The notes beneath the pieces are model-generated. The model saw only the letters and a list, made by a program, of their open reading frames with translations. It was not told the DNA's origin and ran no database searches. Both the position numbers and the translations under genes were made by a program. Positions 55,841-64,000 of a stretch of 64,000 nucleotides of DNA are shown here, one piece after another. The DNA comes from Corynebacterium curieae (lineage in GTDB: Bacteria > Actinomycetota > Actinomycetes > Mycobacteriales > Mycobacteriaceae), in contig NZ_JAKMUU010000002.1 in assembly GCF_027570035.1 (NCBI RefSeq), positions 124,001 through 188,000 on the forward strand, in the 5' to 3' direction. The number at the start of each line of letters is the position of its first letter. The stretch's first letter is position 1.

Positions 55841-55935
55841 TGGCGGAGACGGACAGGAATCGAACCTGCCAGACCGAGATGCTCGGCCTCACCGGTTTTG
55901 AAGACCGGGGCGCCCACCAGGACACGTACGCCTCC
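55841..55935 (-). tRNA. selC: tRNA-Sec (anticodon UCA)
   Basis: A 95-base tRNA gene including encoded CCA, read on the minus strand. The acceptor stem GGAGGCG pairs with CGTCTCC, followed by G-CCA. The anticodon loop CTTCAAA carries TCA (+ strand 55899-55901). The long variable arm pairs GGCCGAG with CTCGGTC. The T arm is CAGG-TTCGATT-CCTG. The long extra arm with a UCA anticodon is specific for selenocysteine tRNA. It lies directly upstream of selA and overlaps no true gene. Confidence 0.93.
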
Positions 55936-56093
55936 GTATGCTCACCTTACACGGGCATTCCTCGCTACCGAGACACCTACCAGCCGCTGCATTCACCGCG
56001 GTGCGCCACGGTGGCTACTGCGCCGCCCGAAGAGATTCCTTTGCTCCGCACTACTCCCCGTTTATACGCGGCAAGGGGGTCCCACGGAACTAG

Positions 56094-56099
56094 TAAAAT
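56094..56099 (+). promoter_or_regulatory. -10 box of leaderless selD
   Basis: TAAAAT ends six bases before the selD ATG, so the mRNA probably begins at the start codon. The 170 bases between this point and selC must also hold the divergent selC promoter, which I could not define. Confidence 0.5.
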
Positions 56100-56105
56100 A
56101 GCCGT

Positions 56106-57089
56106 ATGACCGAAGATATTAAGCTCACCTCTTTTGCCGCCGGCGGCGGCTGCGCTTGTAAGATCCCCGCTGGCCAGCTAGAATCCGCCGTCGAGGGACT
56201 CATTGGCAAGGCCGACCCCAACGTGCTGGTTGGCTTGGACGATGGCGACGATGCTGCGGCCGTCAAGATTCAAGATGGTTTAGCGGTTATCTCCACCGCT
56301 GACTTTTTTACTCCCATGCTCAATGATCCCTATGACTGGGGACGCGTGGCCGCAGCCAATGCACTTTCTGATGTCTATGCCATGGGCGGCAGCCCGGTTA
56401 CCGCCATCAACCTCGTGGGCTGGCCCAATGAAAAGCTTGGCCTGGATGTCCTGCGCGAGGTTCTGCGCGGCGGCATGGACGTAGCCACCGAAGCCGGCAT
56501 CTCCGTTACCGGTGGCCATTCCATCACCGCCCCTGAGCCGCTCTACGGTATGGCCGCCACCGGTATCGTCGCCCCCGAAAAGCTCATGCGAAATGACGCC
56601 GCTAAGGCTGGCCTGCCTATCACGCTGACCAAGCCCATCGGCGTAGGCATCCTCAATAACAAGCACAAGGCCACCGGCGAGGTATCCCAGGCCGCGGTCG
56701 ATTCCATGACCACCTTGAACCGCGAGGCCGCCCGCGCCGCGGTGGAGGCGGGCGTACGTGCGGCCACCGATGTCACCGGCTTCGGGCTGCTCGGCCACTT
56801 ATACAAAATGTGCCGCGCCTCTGGCATCGCCGCCGAGCTGGATTTCTCCGCCGTGCCCACCATCGAGGGCGCAAAGGAGGCGCTGACGGAAGGCTTCATA
56901 CCTGGCGGTTCCCGCCGCAACCTGGACTGGGTGCGCCCACACCTCGATTCCTCTTTGAGCGAGGAAGAGCTAGTGCTGCTTGCCGACGCCCAAACTTCCG
57001 GCGGCCTCCTCCTCATCGGCGAGGTCCCCGGCTACCCAGTTATCGGTTACACCACCGAGCGCACCGGCGATGCCTATATCAAGGCCTAA
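56106..57089 (+). CDS. selD: Selenide, water dikinase (selenophosphate synthetase)
   Basis: A 327-residue enzyme that makes selenophosphate from selenide and ATP, the selenium donor for SelA. The glycine-rich N-terminus AAGGGCACKI holds Cys16 and Lys19, matching catalytic Cys17 and Lys20 of E. coli SelD, so this copy uses Cys and not Sec. ADFFTPMLNDPYDWGRVAAA and NALSDVYAMGG are the PurM-like ATP and metal segments, and VTGGHSI and TDVTGFGLLGHL are also conserved. It is divergent from selC-selA-selB and closes the set needed for selenocysteine insertion. Confidence 0.96.
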   Translation: MTEDIKLTSFAAGGGCACKIPAGQLESAVEGLIGKADPNVLVGLDDGDDAAAVKIQDGLAVISTADFFTPMLNDPYDWGRVAAANALSDVYAMGGSPVTAINLVGWPNEKLGLDVLREVLRGGMDVATEAGISVTGGHSITAPEPLYGMAATGIVAPEKLMRNDAAKAGLPITLTKPIGVGILNNKHKATGEVSQAAVDSMTTLNREAARAAVEAGVRAATDVTGFGLLGHLYKMCRASGIAAELDFSAVPTIEGAKEALTEGFIPGGSRRNLDWVRPHLDSSLSEEELVLLADAQTSGGLLLIGEVPGYPVIGYTTERTGDAYIKA

Positions 57090-57090
57090 G

Positions 57091-57680
57091 ATGCAGCGAC
57101 AGATTCCCTATCTTTTCGCCCTCACCGCAACCGCCCTCGCCGCAGCGGGGATGGCGGGATGTTCCTCTGAGGGGGCATCGACAAGCGAGTGCTCCCCGGT
57201 CGATCCCGCCACGGTGCGCGAGGCTCTGCCGGATTCGCTCGGTGAAGCCAAGCTCGATCCCCAGTCAGCTGAAAAGGATGATCATTCTTTTCCGCGCTCT
57301 ACCGAGCAGAGGATAAGGAGCAGGTCAGCTTGCTGGGAACCAAGTATGAGGCCGATGGTAAACCCATTTGTCCCGCTGACCCCGATGAAGCCGCTCGGCG
57401 CTATTTGGAGCTGCTACAAGATGACCTCAACGCACAAAACGCCGCCCAGCAGCGCCCAGCCAATGACTACTCACCCTTCGAATTCACCTCCGCTGACCGG
57501 CACTTTTATTGCAGCGCTTGGCCGGTGAAGGATTCGGTATCTACCACCTGCGTGACCACCGTGGGCGATGTAGCGCTGAACTACTACCTCCACCGCGATG
57601 GCCACGACTCCACTGCCGAACAGCAACGCATGGAAGACATCGGCACCAAGCTCTCGCCCTCCCTGCAGAACTTGGACTAG
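57091..57680 (+). pseudogene. Small lipoprotein gene with a -1 frameshift
   Basis: Starting one base after the selD stop, ATG 57091 opens a lipoprotein: a hydrophobic core (YLFALTATALAAAGMAGC) with lipobox-type MAGC, then a coding stretch to about DDHSF near 57290. From there the likely protein continues in another frame as FSALYRAEDKEQVSLLGTKY, reading to the stop at 57680. The switch lies in the run of four T at 57288-57291; one more T would restore a single frame of about 196 residues. The second half contains two Cys (FYCSAW and TTCVTT). It may be decay or a sequencing error. I recognise no family, but the position between selD and the fdh genes suggests an old association. It overlaps the end of the NrfD-type gene by four bases. 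Confidence 0.65.
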
Positions 57681-58792
57681 TCCGGGCTCACCACATCGTG
57701 GTCGAGACCTTGCTCGCGCCGGCGCTTTTCCGCACGGCGCTTTTGCGGCCCGATGGTAGTCTCCGGATTCTTCACTGCTTCTAAGCCCGCGTTGAGCACG
57801 CCAAAACGCGTGCATGCAGATCCTGCCAAAAGCGATAAGCCTGCAGCCACCGACACCGCGCGGGATTTCGTGGCTGCCGCGAGCGTGCTACCTACGCCAC
57901 CGGCTGCAATGAGGTATTCCGAGGCCTTCATCAACGCGCCCGGCTTGCCCTCGTGCAGCGCCTCCCGCGGTTCCGGCTCCATGCCACCTTCCAGCACCTT
58001 CGTCGCCGCCACATCGCTAGCCGCAGCCGCCATACCTAGCGCGCGGGCCGGACCGGCGTGCTCGACTGGGGTGGTCACCATAGCCATGCCTGATGACGCC
58101 GCCGCTGCTGAAGACACGAATACGTACGGCAAGTGCTTTTTCATGTCATTCCACACCGGGTTCGAGGTATTCGACAGCAGCACTGCCGTGTAGCCGGCTA
58201 GCGGGCCACCGAGCACGCCAGCTACCACCCCTGCCGGGGCGGCCGACTTCTTCAGCGCCGTGCGCACCATCTTTGGTAGCGGCAGCTTATGGCCCGTCAG
58301 GGCGTCCACTTCTGCCGCGGCAGGAAGAGCGGCCGCGCTCGCGAAACCAGAGAGGATCCAGGATCCCATGGACATCGGTGAAGTCACCTTAAAGACGCGG
58401 AACATGTTCAAAGCCCGCTCCGGCCGGCCCAAATCCAGAATCAAAAAGACCGATCCCACGGCCGCGGCACCGAAGGCAGAAATGCGGGTGGTACGACGCA
58501 GCGGCGCATTTCCAACAGCCTGCGCACCCGCTGCCAAGAGCCCCGAACCGCCGCTAACACCGCCTAAGAAAAGGTAGGCACCAATCGGCCATTCCCACGG
58601 CGGAGCCTTGACCACCGGGCGGCCGTAGTAGGACGAGAACTCGAAGTCCTGCGCCATGCGCTCTTCTTTCGAACCATCCTGCGCGCCCGCGCCTAGTCGC
58701 TTACGTTTCTTCTTCGGCTTTGTGCCATCGAACTTGCGGTAGCGATTGCGTCGCTCCGGCTGCGGCGGGCGATATTCATCAAAGCTGCTCAT
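57677..58792 (-). CDS. NrfD-type membrane anchor of formate dehydrogenase
   Basis: A 371-residue protein with a soluble basic N-terminus (DGTKPKKKRKRLG) and about eight membrane segments from residue 65 on (EWPIGAYLFLGGVSGGSGLL is the NrfD signature). Later segments include MSMGSWILSGFASAAALPA and KHLPYVFVSSAAAASSGMA. NrfD proteins anchor Fe-S/molybdenum enzymes and pass electrons to menaquinone without haem. Its start overlaps the stop of the iron-sulfur subunit gene by four bases, so it is the third gene of the fdh operon. A cytochrome b type FdhI subunit is ruled out by lack of the haem histidines expected there. Confidence 0.85.
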   Translation of the reverse strand: MSSFDEYRPPQPERRNRYRKFDGTKPKKKRKRLGAGAQDGSKEERMAQDFEFSSYYGRPVVKAPPWEWPIGAYLFLGGVSGGSGLLAAGAQAVGNAPLRRTTRISAFGAAAVGSVFLILDLGRPERALNMFRVFKVTSPMSMGSWILSGFASAAALPAAAEVDALTGHKLPLPKMVRTALKKSAAPAGVVAGVLGGPLAGYTAVLLSNTSNPVWNDMKKHLPYVFVSSAAAASSGMAMVTTPVEHAGPARALGMAAAASDVAATKVLEGGMEPEPREALHEGKPGALMKASEYLIAAGGVGSTLAAATKSRAVSVAAGLSLLAGSACTRFGVLNAGLEAVKNPETTIGPQKRRAEKRRREQGLDHDVVSPD

Positions 58793-59847
58793 TTGCGTCC
58801 CCCAATCAAAAAGGAACCCGCCACAGCTAGAGCCATGCCGCCGATAGCCTTTGCTGCGGTCTTATACATCTGTGGCAAATCCGCCGTCGGTACCCGCGGG
58901 TCTGGCGGCAGACCGTAGACCTCCGGAGAATCCAAGAGCAAGAAGATGGATCCGGTTCCACCGACACCATCATCCTGATTCGCGCCGTACAGCCGAGCCT
59001 CGGTCAATCCCTGCTCATGCAACACCCGCACGCGTTCTTTGGCCGCAGCTAACATCTCTTCATACGGGCCAAACTGAATGGAATCCGTGGGGCACGTTTT
59101 GGAGCAGGCGGGCTGCTCACCCTGCTTGAGGCGGTCATAGCACATGGTGCACTTCTGGGCGACGCCCAGATTCTTAATCGGCATCGCCTCGCCCGGAGTA
59201 TGGTCTGGGCCCTGAGGCGCCAGCTGCTTGAGCTTTTTCAGCACATTGACACCCGCATGGGAATTATCCACGTGGTCCACGGTGGCGGTTTTATCGTATT
59301 TCAGCGCCACGCCACCATCATCGCGGCGCTCAATGACCCCGAAGGGGCAACCTGCCACACACGTGCCGCAACCATTGCACACATCATCCTGGACCACGAC
59401 GGTGCCGAACTCGGTGCGGAAAAGCGCACCCGTGGGGCACACATCTAGGCATCCTGCATGCGTACAGTGCTTGCACACGTCCGAGGACATGAGCCACCGG
59501 AATGTATCGGTATCCGGAGGGGTGGTATCAACCTCTGGGGCTTGCGCCCCTACCGATGGCATGCCCAAGGAAATGATTTTCTTTCCTTCCTCGCGGGCAT
59601 GCTCGATGCGCTCATTGTTTTGCTCTACAAAGGCCACATGCCGCCAGGTATTAGCACCAAGTGCCCCCGTGTTGTCGTAGGAATCACCAGTGACGCCGTA
59701 GCCTTCAACCGGGTTGCGGTTCCACTCCTTGCACGCCACCTCACAGGCCTTACAACCAATGCAGATAGAAGTATCGGTGAAAAAGGCCATGCGGCGGTAC
59801 TTATCGTAGCCGTGCCGGCGGGCGTCCTCGGTTAGTAGATTGGTCAT
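58789..59847 (-). CDS. fdhB: Formate dehydrogenase iron-sulfur subunit
   Basis: A 352-residue ferredoxin-like subunit with four [4Fe-4S] binding motifs. Seen are CIGCKACEVACKEWNR, CKHCTHAGCLDVCPTG, CNGCGTCVAGCPFG and CTMCYDRL followed by CSKTCPTDSIQFG. A hydrophobic C-terminal helix (AIGGMALAVAGSFLIGG) anchors it in the membrane. It carries electrons from the molybdenum subunit to the NrfD-type anchor. The ATG abuts the TAA of the catalytic subunit gene, and its own end overlaps the anchor gene, so all three are translated together. Confidence 0.92.
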   Translation of the reverse strand: MTNLLTEDARRHGYDKYRRMAFFTDTSICIGCKACEVACKEWNRNPVEGYGVTGDSYDNTGALGANTWRHVAFVEQNNERIEHAREEGKKIISLGMPSVGAQAPEVDTTPPDTDTFRWLMSSDVCKHCTHAGCLDVCPTGALFRTEFGTVVVQDDVCNGCGTCVAGCPFGVIERRDDGGVALKYDKTATVDHVDNSHAGVNVLKKLKQLAPQGPDHTPGEAMPIKNLGVAQKCTMCYDRLKQGEQPACSKTCPTDSIQFGPYEEMLAAAKERVRVLHEQGLTEARLYGANQDDGVGGTGSIFLLLDSPEVYGLPPDPRVPTADLPQMYKTAAKAIGGMALAVAGSFLIGGRK

Positions 59848-62800
59848 TTACTTACCCTCTTCGCTTTCCTCGCCGTTCTCGCCGGGTTCGTCCGCATCCG
59901 CGGGCTGCTGCACTTCTGGGTTATAGGTGAAGGAATCATCCACGGTGAGTAGATCATTGCCGGAATCCAGGTTCAGGTGCGCGCGCTTCTGGTACTCCTT
60001 GAGCATCTCCACACGGGCCTCACCACGCGGGCGACGCCCCGGCTGGATATCGCAGGCGCCGATCTTCGAATTCTGAATGAACACGTTCGGCTCTAGCGTA
60101 AGACCCAGCAAATCATTGGCACCATCGCCAGCAACGGCCGTGGAATCAGACTCGCCGTAGTGATACGGCAAACCGATCTGGTGGAATTCCTCGCCATTAA
60201 TCTTCATCATCTGCATGCGATCGGTAACCAAGACCTGCGCCTCAATCACGCCGCGGGGCGAGACGATGGTGGCCCACTTACCATTTTCCAGCCCGCGCTT
60301 TTCCGCCAAGGCCTTATCAACCTCGCAGAATAGGCCAGGCTGCAGCTCCGCCAAATACGGCAGGCGGCGCGACATCGCGCCCGAGGTATACATCTCGGTG
60401 AGGCGATAGGTGGAAAATACGAACGGGAACACCTCCGAACCGGGCTCGCCTGGTTCTGGGCGCGACAGGTTATCCGGGCGCTTAATAGTCAGGCGCGTCG
60501 GCGATTGCTGCTGCTTGTACAGCACATTGTTCACTGGGGACTCGTGCGGCTCATAGTGGGTGGGCAACGGGCCGTCGGAAAGCCCCGACGGCGCAAACAG
60601 CCAACCACGGCCATCTGCCTGCATGATGAAGGCATCGGTGCCATCAAGCGCATCTGGCCCGACGGCGTCGACAGGAGCCTTATAATCCGGCGCCTTAGTC
60701 ACTGGGAAGTCCGGCACATCATCGCCAACCCACTTTCCTAGGTCAGCGTCCCACCAGACATACTTCTTGCGCTCGGACCACGGAGTGCCATCCGGCTTCG
60801 CCGATGCGCGGTTGTAGAGCAAACGGCGGTTTGCCGGCCAGACCCAACCCCACTCCGGAGCCACCTCATTTTGCTCCGAACCTGGCACCTTGCGCGCGGA
60901 CTGATTAATGCCGTCCTTAAACACACCGGTGTAGATCCAGCAGCCACCGGAAGTGGTGCCGTCATTTTTCATCTCTACGAAGGCAGGCAAAAGCTCGCCC
61001 TTCTTCGGGCCGTCAAGGTAGTAGCCGTTTATCTCCTTGAGGATATCCTCAGAATCCGGTTCGCCCTCCTCGGTTTCCACATAGTCCCACGTAATCTTTT
61101 GCAAAGGCAGGTCACGCGGATCGGTGGAATCGCGCAGGCGCTCCTTAATCTTCTTGCCCAACTGGTAGAAGAACCACAGGTCACTCTTGGCCTCACCCGG
61201 CGGCGGCGCTGCCTGGAAGCGCCACTGCAGCATGCGCTGCGTCTGGGTAAAGGTGCCAGCCTTTTCCACATGGGTTGCCGCTGGCATCAAGAAAACTTCG
61301 GTGCCAATATCTTCGGTCTTGAGCTCGCCGTTCTTGATTTCCGGCGAATCCTTCCAGAAGGAGGCGGTCTCAATCTCCTGGAAATCGCGCACCACCAGCC
61401 ACTTCAGCGCGGCCAAACCGCGGCGCTGCATTCCGCCATTGGACTGCGCCACGGCCGGATTCTGGCCGAAGACAAAATAGCCTTCCACCTGCTCATCCAG
61501 CATTGCCATGAGCGTTTCATAGGTCGAATGCGCGCCAGAGATGCGCGGCATGAGGTCATAGCCCCAACCATTGTCCTTGGTTGCCGCATCGCCCCAATAA
61601 GACTTCATCAGCGAGACTGCGTAATTCTCACCGATCTGCCAAAAGCCCTTCTGCGACTCGTTACGGATACCATCGACGAACTCTGGCCAGCTTTGCTTAT
61701 CGACGCTCGGCATGGGCAAATAGCCCGGCAGCGAATGGAACAACGTCGGAATATCAGTAGAACCCTGAATCGAAGCGTGACCGCGCAGCGCCATAATGCC
61801 TGAGCCAGGACGGCCCACATTGCCGGTCAGCAGCTGCAAGATAGCTGCGGTGCGGATGAACTGCGCGCCCAGGGTGTGCTGGGTAAAGCCCAACGCATAA
61901 GCAAAGCAGGTAGTGCGTTCCGGCGTAGAGTTCTGTGCTATCGACTCGGCTAGATAGAAGAAGTCCTCTTGCGCAATACCACAGGTCTCCTCCACTACCT
62001 CAGGCGTATAGCGCGCGTAATGCCGCTTGAGGATCTGGAAGACGGAATTCGGATGCTCCAGCGATTCATCGCGTTCCACATTCCACGACGCACCCTCCGG
62101 CTTTTGCACGTACTGCCACGAATCCGTGACATACTTTCCGGTTTCCGGATCATAACCAGAGAACAAACCATCCAAGTCCTCGGTGTCCTGATAGTCCTCC
62201 GAGATGATCATCGGCGCATTGGTATACGCCACCACATAATCATGGAAATACAGCTCATTTTCCAGTAGGTAATTAATAACCGCACCCAAAAGCACCACGT
62301 CCGTGCCGCCGCGAATGCCGATGTGGCGGTTCGCAAACGCAGACGTGCGCGTATACCGCGGATCCACGTGAATGATGCGTGCACCACGCTTCTTGGCCTC
62401 AACCACCCACTGGAATCCCACTGGGTGACACTCGGCCATATTAGAACCCTCAATGACGATGCAGTCCGCATTCGCCATATCCTGCAGCGGTTGGGTTGCG
62501 CCGCCGCGGCCAAACGAAGTTCCTAGACTAGGAACGGTGGCGGAGTGTCATATGCGTGCCTGGTTCTCAAGCTGTATCGCGCCGGCGGCGGTAAACAATT
62601 TCTTGATGAGGTAATTTTCCTCATTATCCAAGGTCGCACCGCCCAAACCGGCGATACCCATCGTGCGATTAAGGCTGCGTCCCTCATCGTCCACGTCCTG
62701 CCAGCCATTGCGGCGGGCCTCCAAGAAACGATCCGCAATCATCTCCATCGCGGTATCTTCATCAAGTTCCTGCCACTCCGTTGAGTGCGGGGCACGGTAC

Positions 62801-63114
62801 TTAATCTTGGTCAGACGCGTAGCGGAATTAATCAGCTGCTCCGACGCAGAGCCCTTTGGGCACAGGCGCCCGCGAGAAATAGGCGAATCCGGATCGCCCT
62901 CCACTTGAATGACGCGGTCATCTTTGACGTACACACGCTGCGAACAGCCAACGGCACAATACGGGCACACCGATTGCACCACGCGGTCTGCTTCCACCGT
63001 GCGTCCATGCTTATCTTTGCTCTTTTGCGACTGCGTGTTGACATCCCTACCAAAGGGATCACCGCTGCGCAGCTGGCGCACAACCGGCCAGTTGAGAGGG
63101 CTAAAGCGAGACAT
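59848..63114 (-). CDS. fdhA: Selenocysteine-containing formate dehydrogenase catalytic subunit
   Basis: One gene of 1088 residues read through an in-frame UGA (62550-62548). The first part, to residue 188, ends LENQARI; UGA is residue 189, and HSATVPSLGTSFGRGGA follows, matching ARVUHGPTVASLAPTFGRGA of E. coli FdnG. Sec189 would ligate the molybdenum of the bis-MGD cofactor. Cys50, Cys53, Cys57 and Cys85 (CPYCAVGC and CPKG) bind a [4Fe-4S] cluster. Downstream are AECHPVGFQW, DPRYTRTSA and the molybdopterin-dinucleotide domain. No twin-arginine signal is present, unlike FdnG, so the active site probably faces the cytosol. TATAGA at 63124-63129 is a near-leaderless -10 box. Treating it as two genes, with a start at 62478, would be wrong. 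Confidence 0.95.
62519..62535 (-). promoter_or_regulatory. SECIS-like hairpin behind the selenocysteine UGA
   Basis: On the mRNA GUUCCUA pairs exactly with UAGGAAC around the loop GUC, starting 12 bases after the UGA. The apical AGUCU resembles the GGUCU loop recognised by SelB in E. coli fdhF. The flanking CCGCC and GGCCGCGG may extend the stem. Confidence 0.75.
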
Positions 63115-63161
63115 ATCCCTAAATCTATATTTACCCGAGCCAAAAAGCCAGAAAGGCTACC

Positions 63162-63749
63162 CTAACTAGCCTGCACCGCCCATAGTGCCCGCTTGATCCC
63201 CTCGGCGATCTCCTCCAGCTCCATCATCGGCTTATCTGTCTTGTTCTGCTCCCTAATGTAGGGAACGTGCACAAATCCCACCCGTACATCCGTTCCTGCA
63301 AAATGGTGCAGCAGCCCATACAACAACTGATTGCAGACAAAGGTCCCAGCCGTATTGGACAGTTGCGCCGGAATATCTCCCAACGCCTTAACCATTGCTT
63401 TAACCGGCAACGTGGAAAAGTACGCCGCTGGGCCTCCTTCCACAACCGGTACATCCACCGGTTGGTACCCCGCGTTGTCTGGAATTTCGGCATCCATGAC
63501 ATTGATCGCGACCCGCTCTGGGGTTATGTGCTCCCGTCCGCCGGCTTGACCGAGGCAGACAACTACATCCGCTGATTCTTCTTCGACGGCCTCAGTCACC
63601 CTGCGCAGCGATTCCCCGAACTTCGTTGGAACAACCAATTGTGAAATCTCCACGCGCCCGATGCGCCCAGGTAAGTGATTCAACACTTGCTCCGTAGGAT
63701 TTATACTCTCTCCGTCAAAAGCATCGAATGCAGTCACGAGGATTTTCAT
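63162..63749 (-). CDS. pcp: Pyrrolidone-carboxylate peptidase (pyroglutamyl peptidase I)
   Basis: A 195-residue cysteine peptidase of family C15 that removes N-terminal pyroglutamate from peptides. The catalytic triad is visible: Glu in REHITPERVAINV, Cys in GTFVCNQLLY and His in GFVHVPYI. The N-terminus ILVTAFDAFDGESINPTE is the family's substrate-side loop; most members have TGFDPFGG, so the FDAFDGE version is slightly divergent. It reads in the same direction as the fdh operon and lies 47 bases upstream of fdhA, but fdhA has its own -10 box. Confidence 0.93.
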   Translation of the reverse strand: MKILVTAFDAFDGESINPTEQVLNHLPGRIGRVEISQLVVPTKFGESLRRVTEAVEEESADVVVCLGQAGGREHITPERVAINVMDAEIPDNAGYQPVDVPVVEGGPAAYFSTLPVKAMVKALGDIPAQLSNTAGTFVCNQLLYGLLHHFAGTDVRVGFVHVPYIREQNKTDKPMMELEEIAEGIKRALWAVQAS

Positions 63750-63781
63750 GCCGCCAGTATTCCAGATTCTCTGGAGGCGCG

Positions 63782-63844
63782 CCCTTCGCGCTCACCGGCG
63801 AAGGAGTTCTGGTGTTGCGGCCCTGCTCTAGTGAGCGGGAAGGG
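63782..63844. repeat. Intergenic inverted repeat, unit 7
   Basis: CCCTTCGCGCTCAC (63782-63795) and GTGAGCGGGAAGGG (63831-63844) flank 35 bases. One position differs. It lies upstream of pcp. Confidence 0.75.
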
Positions 63845-63864
63845 GCTCAAAAACTCATCCCTTC

Positions 63865-63927
63865 CCCTTCGCGCTCACCAGAAACAGTCCTTCGAGGCGT
63901 TTTACTCTTAACCGTGAGCGCGAAGGG
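63865..63927. repeat. Intergenic inverted repeat, unit 8
   Basis: CCCTTCGCGCTCAC (63865-63878) and the exact inverse GTGAGCGCGAAGGG (63914-63927) flank 35 bases. It follows unit 7 after 20 bases. Confidence 0.8.
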
Positions 63928-63934
63928 CAGGCCC

Positions 63935-64000
63935 CTATCCGATCTGCTGCTTCGTAGTGCAGTCGATCTTCGCATAGGGCCGACCCTTCTTATCCACGGA
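63935..64000 (-). CDS. C-terminal end of a gene continuing past the window
   Basis: On the minus strand the frame entering from the right edge reads SVDKKGRPYAKIDCTTKQQI and one Gly before a TAG stop at 63935-63937. The composition (Lys, Gly, Thr, one Cys) looks like real protein, but 21 residues are too few to name a family. The inverted repeat begins only eight bases after its stop. Confidence 0.3.
   Translation of the reverse strand, partial: SVDKKGRPYAKIDCTTKQQIG

Noticed and set aside
55816..55917. A longer N-terminus of SelA
   Set aside because: The extra codons are the tRNA-Sec gene read as protein.
59848..62478. A separate formate dehydrogenase gene starting at 62478
   Set aside because: The ATG lies inside the FdhA domain; the upstream part continues in the same frame through a Sec UGA.
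63153..63171. A DtxR-type iron box upstream of fdhA
   Set aside because: Only about 11 of 19 positions match the consensus, and it overlaps the pcp coding end.

Overview
The window is a high-GC actinobacterial chromosome segment that I assign to Corynebacterium. The main evidence is a 2-oxoglutarate dehydrogenase with a fused E2 acyltransferase domain (odhA/kgd), the sigE-cseE-tatB-mrp block, divergent glgC/glgA, dapE/dapD and dapC-fdxC, a mycothiol gene (mshB), an lpqW-like lipoprotein and many leaderless genes with a -10 box 6-8 bases before the start codon. The gene order resembles that around odhA in C. glutamicum and M. tuberculosis. I cannot name the species.

Layout. 1-2.1 kb: end of a histidine-utilisation locus (hutG, yjiH-type transporter). 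2.2-7.7 kb: an AT-richer accessory island with a NUDIX hydrolase, the remnant of an McrA-like HNH endonuclease, a large PLD-nuclease/SF2-helicase/DUF3427 protein and a frameshifted Nramp-like transporter. 7.7-14.1 kb: MFS exporter, a small gene behind a LexA-like box, a membrane protein, an acidic protein, a carboxylesterase and a conserved unknown gene. 14.2-22.9 kb: odhA, a lipoprotein, mrp, tatB, cseE, sigE and a methyltransferase. 22.9-26.9 kb: glgC, glgA and a GH32-like protein without its nucleophile. 27-31.8 kb: a minus-strand run of methyltransferase, DUF3117, DivIVA-like, gpgS, folP2, LOG protein and dapE. 31.8-35.6 kb: two related amino-acid permeases flanking dapD. 35.6-37.7 kb: a small accessory zone with an AbiEi/DUF559 protein and an HTH plus membrane-protein pair. 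37.7-49.5 kb: gtrA, a pseudouridine synthase, dapC, fdxC, mshB, lpqW, a GPP34 protein, typA, a secreted protein, DUF402, DUF808 and zupT with a Zur-like box. 49.5-52.7 kb: BCCT transporter and an unknown gene. 52.7-63.1 kb: a selenocysteine/formate dehydrogenase island. 63.1-64 kb: pyrrolidone-carboxylate peptidase and the tail of another gene.

How the parts work together. The selenocysteine island holds selB, selA, the tRNA-Sec gene selC and selD beside a three-subunit formate dehydrogenase. Its catalytic subunit is interrupted by an in-frame UGA followed by a SECIS-like hairpin, so the island encodes both a selenoprotein and the dedicated machinery to make it. The dap genes form a dispersed lysine/peptidoglycan precursor set. 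The glg genes make storage glucan.

The two most unusual signals are not genes. One is a family of eight intergenic inverted repeats with 14-base arms and an almost constant 33-35-base unrelated spacer. The other is a strongly over-represented 12-base word, CTTGCCGACGCC.
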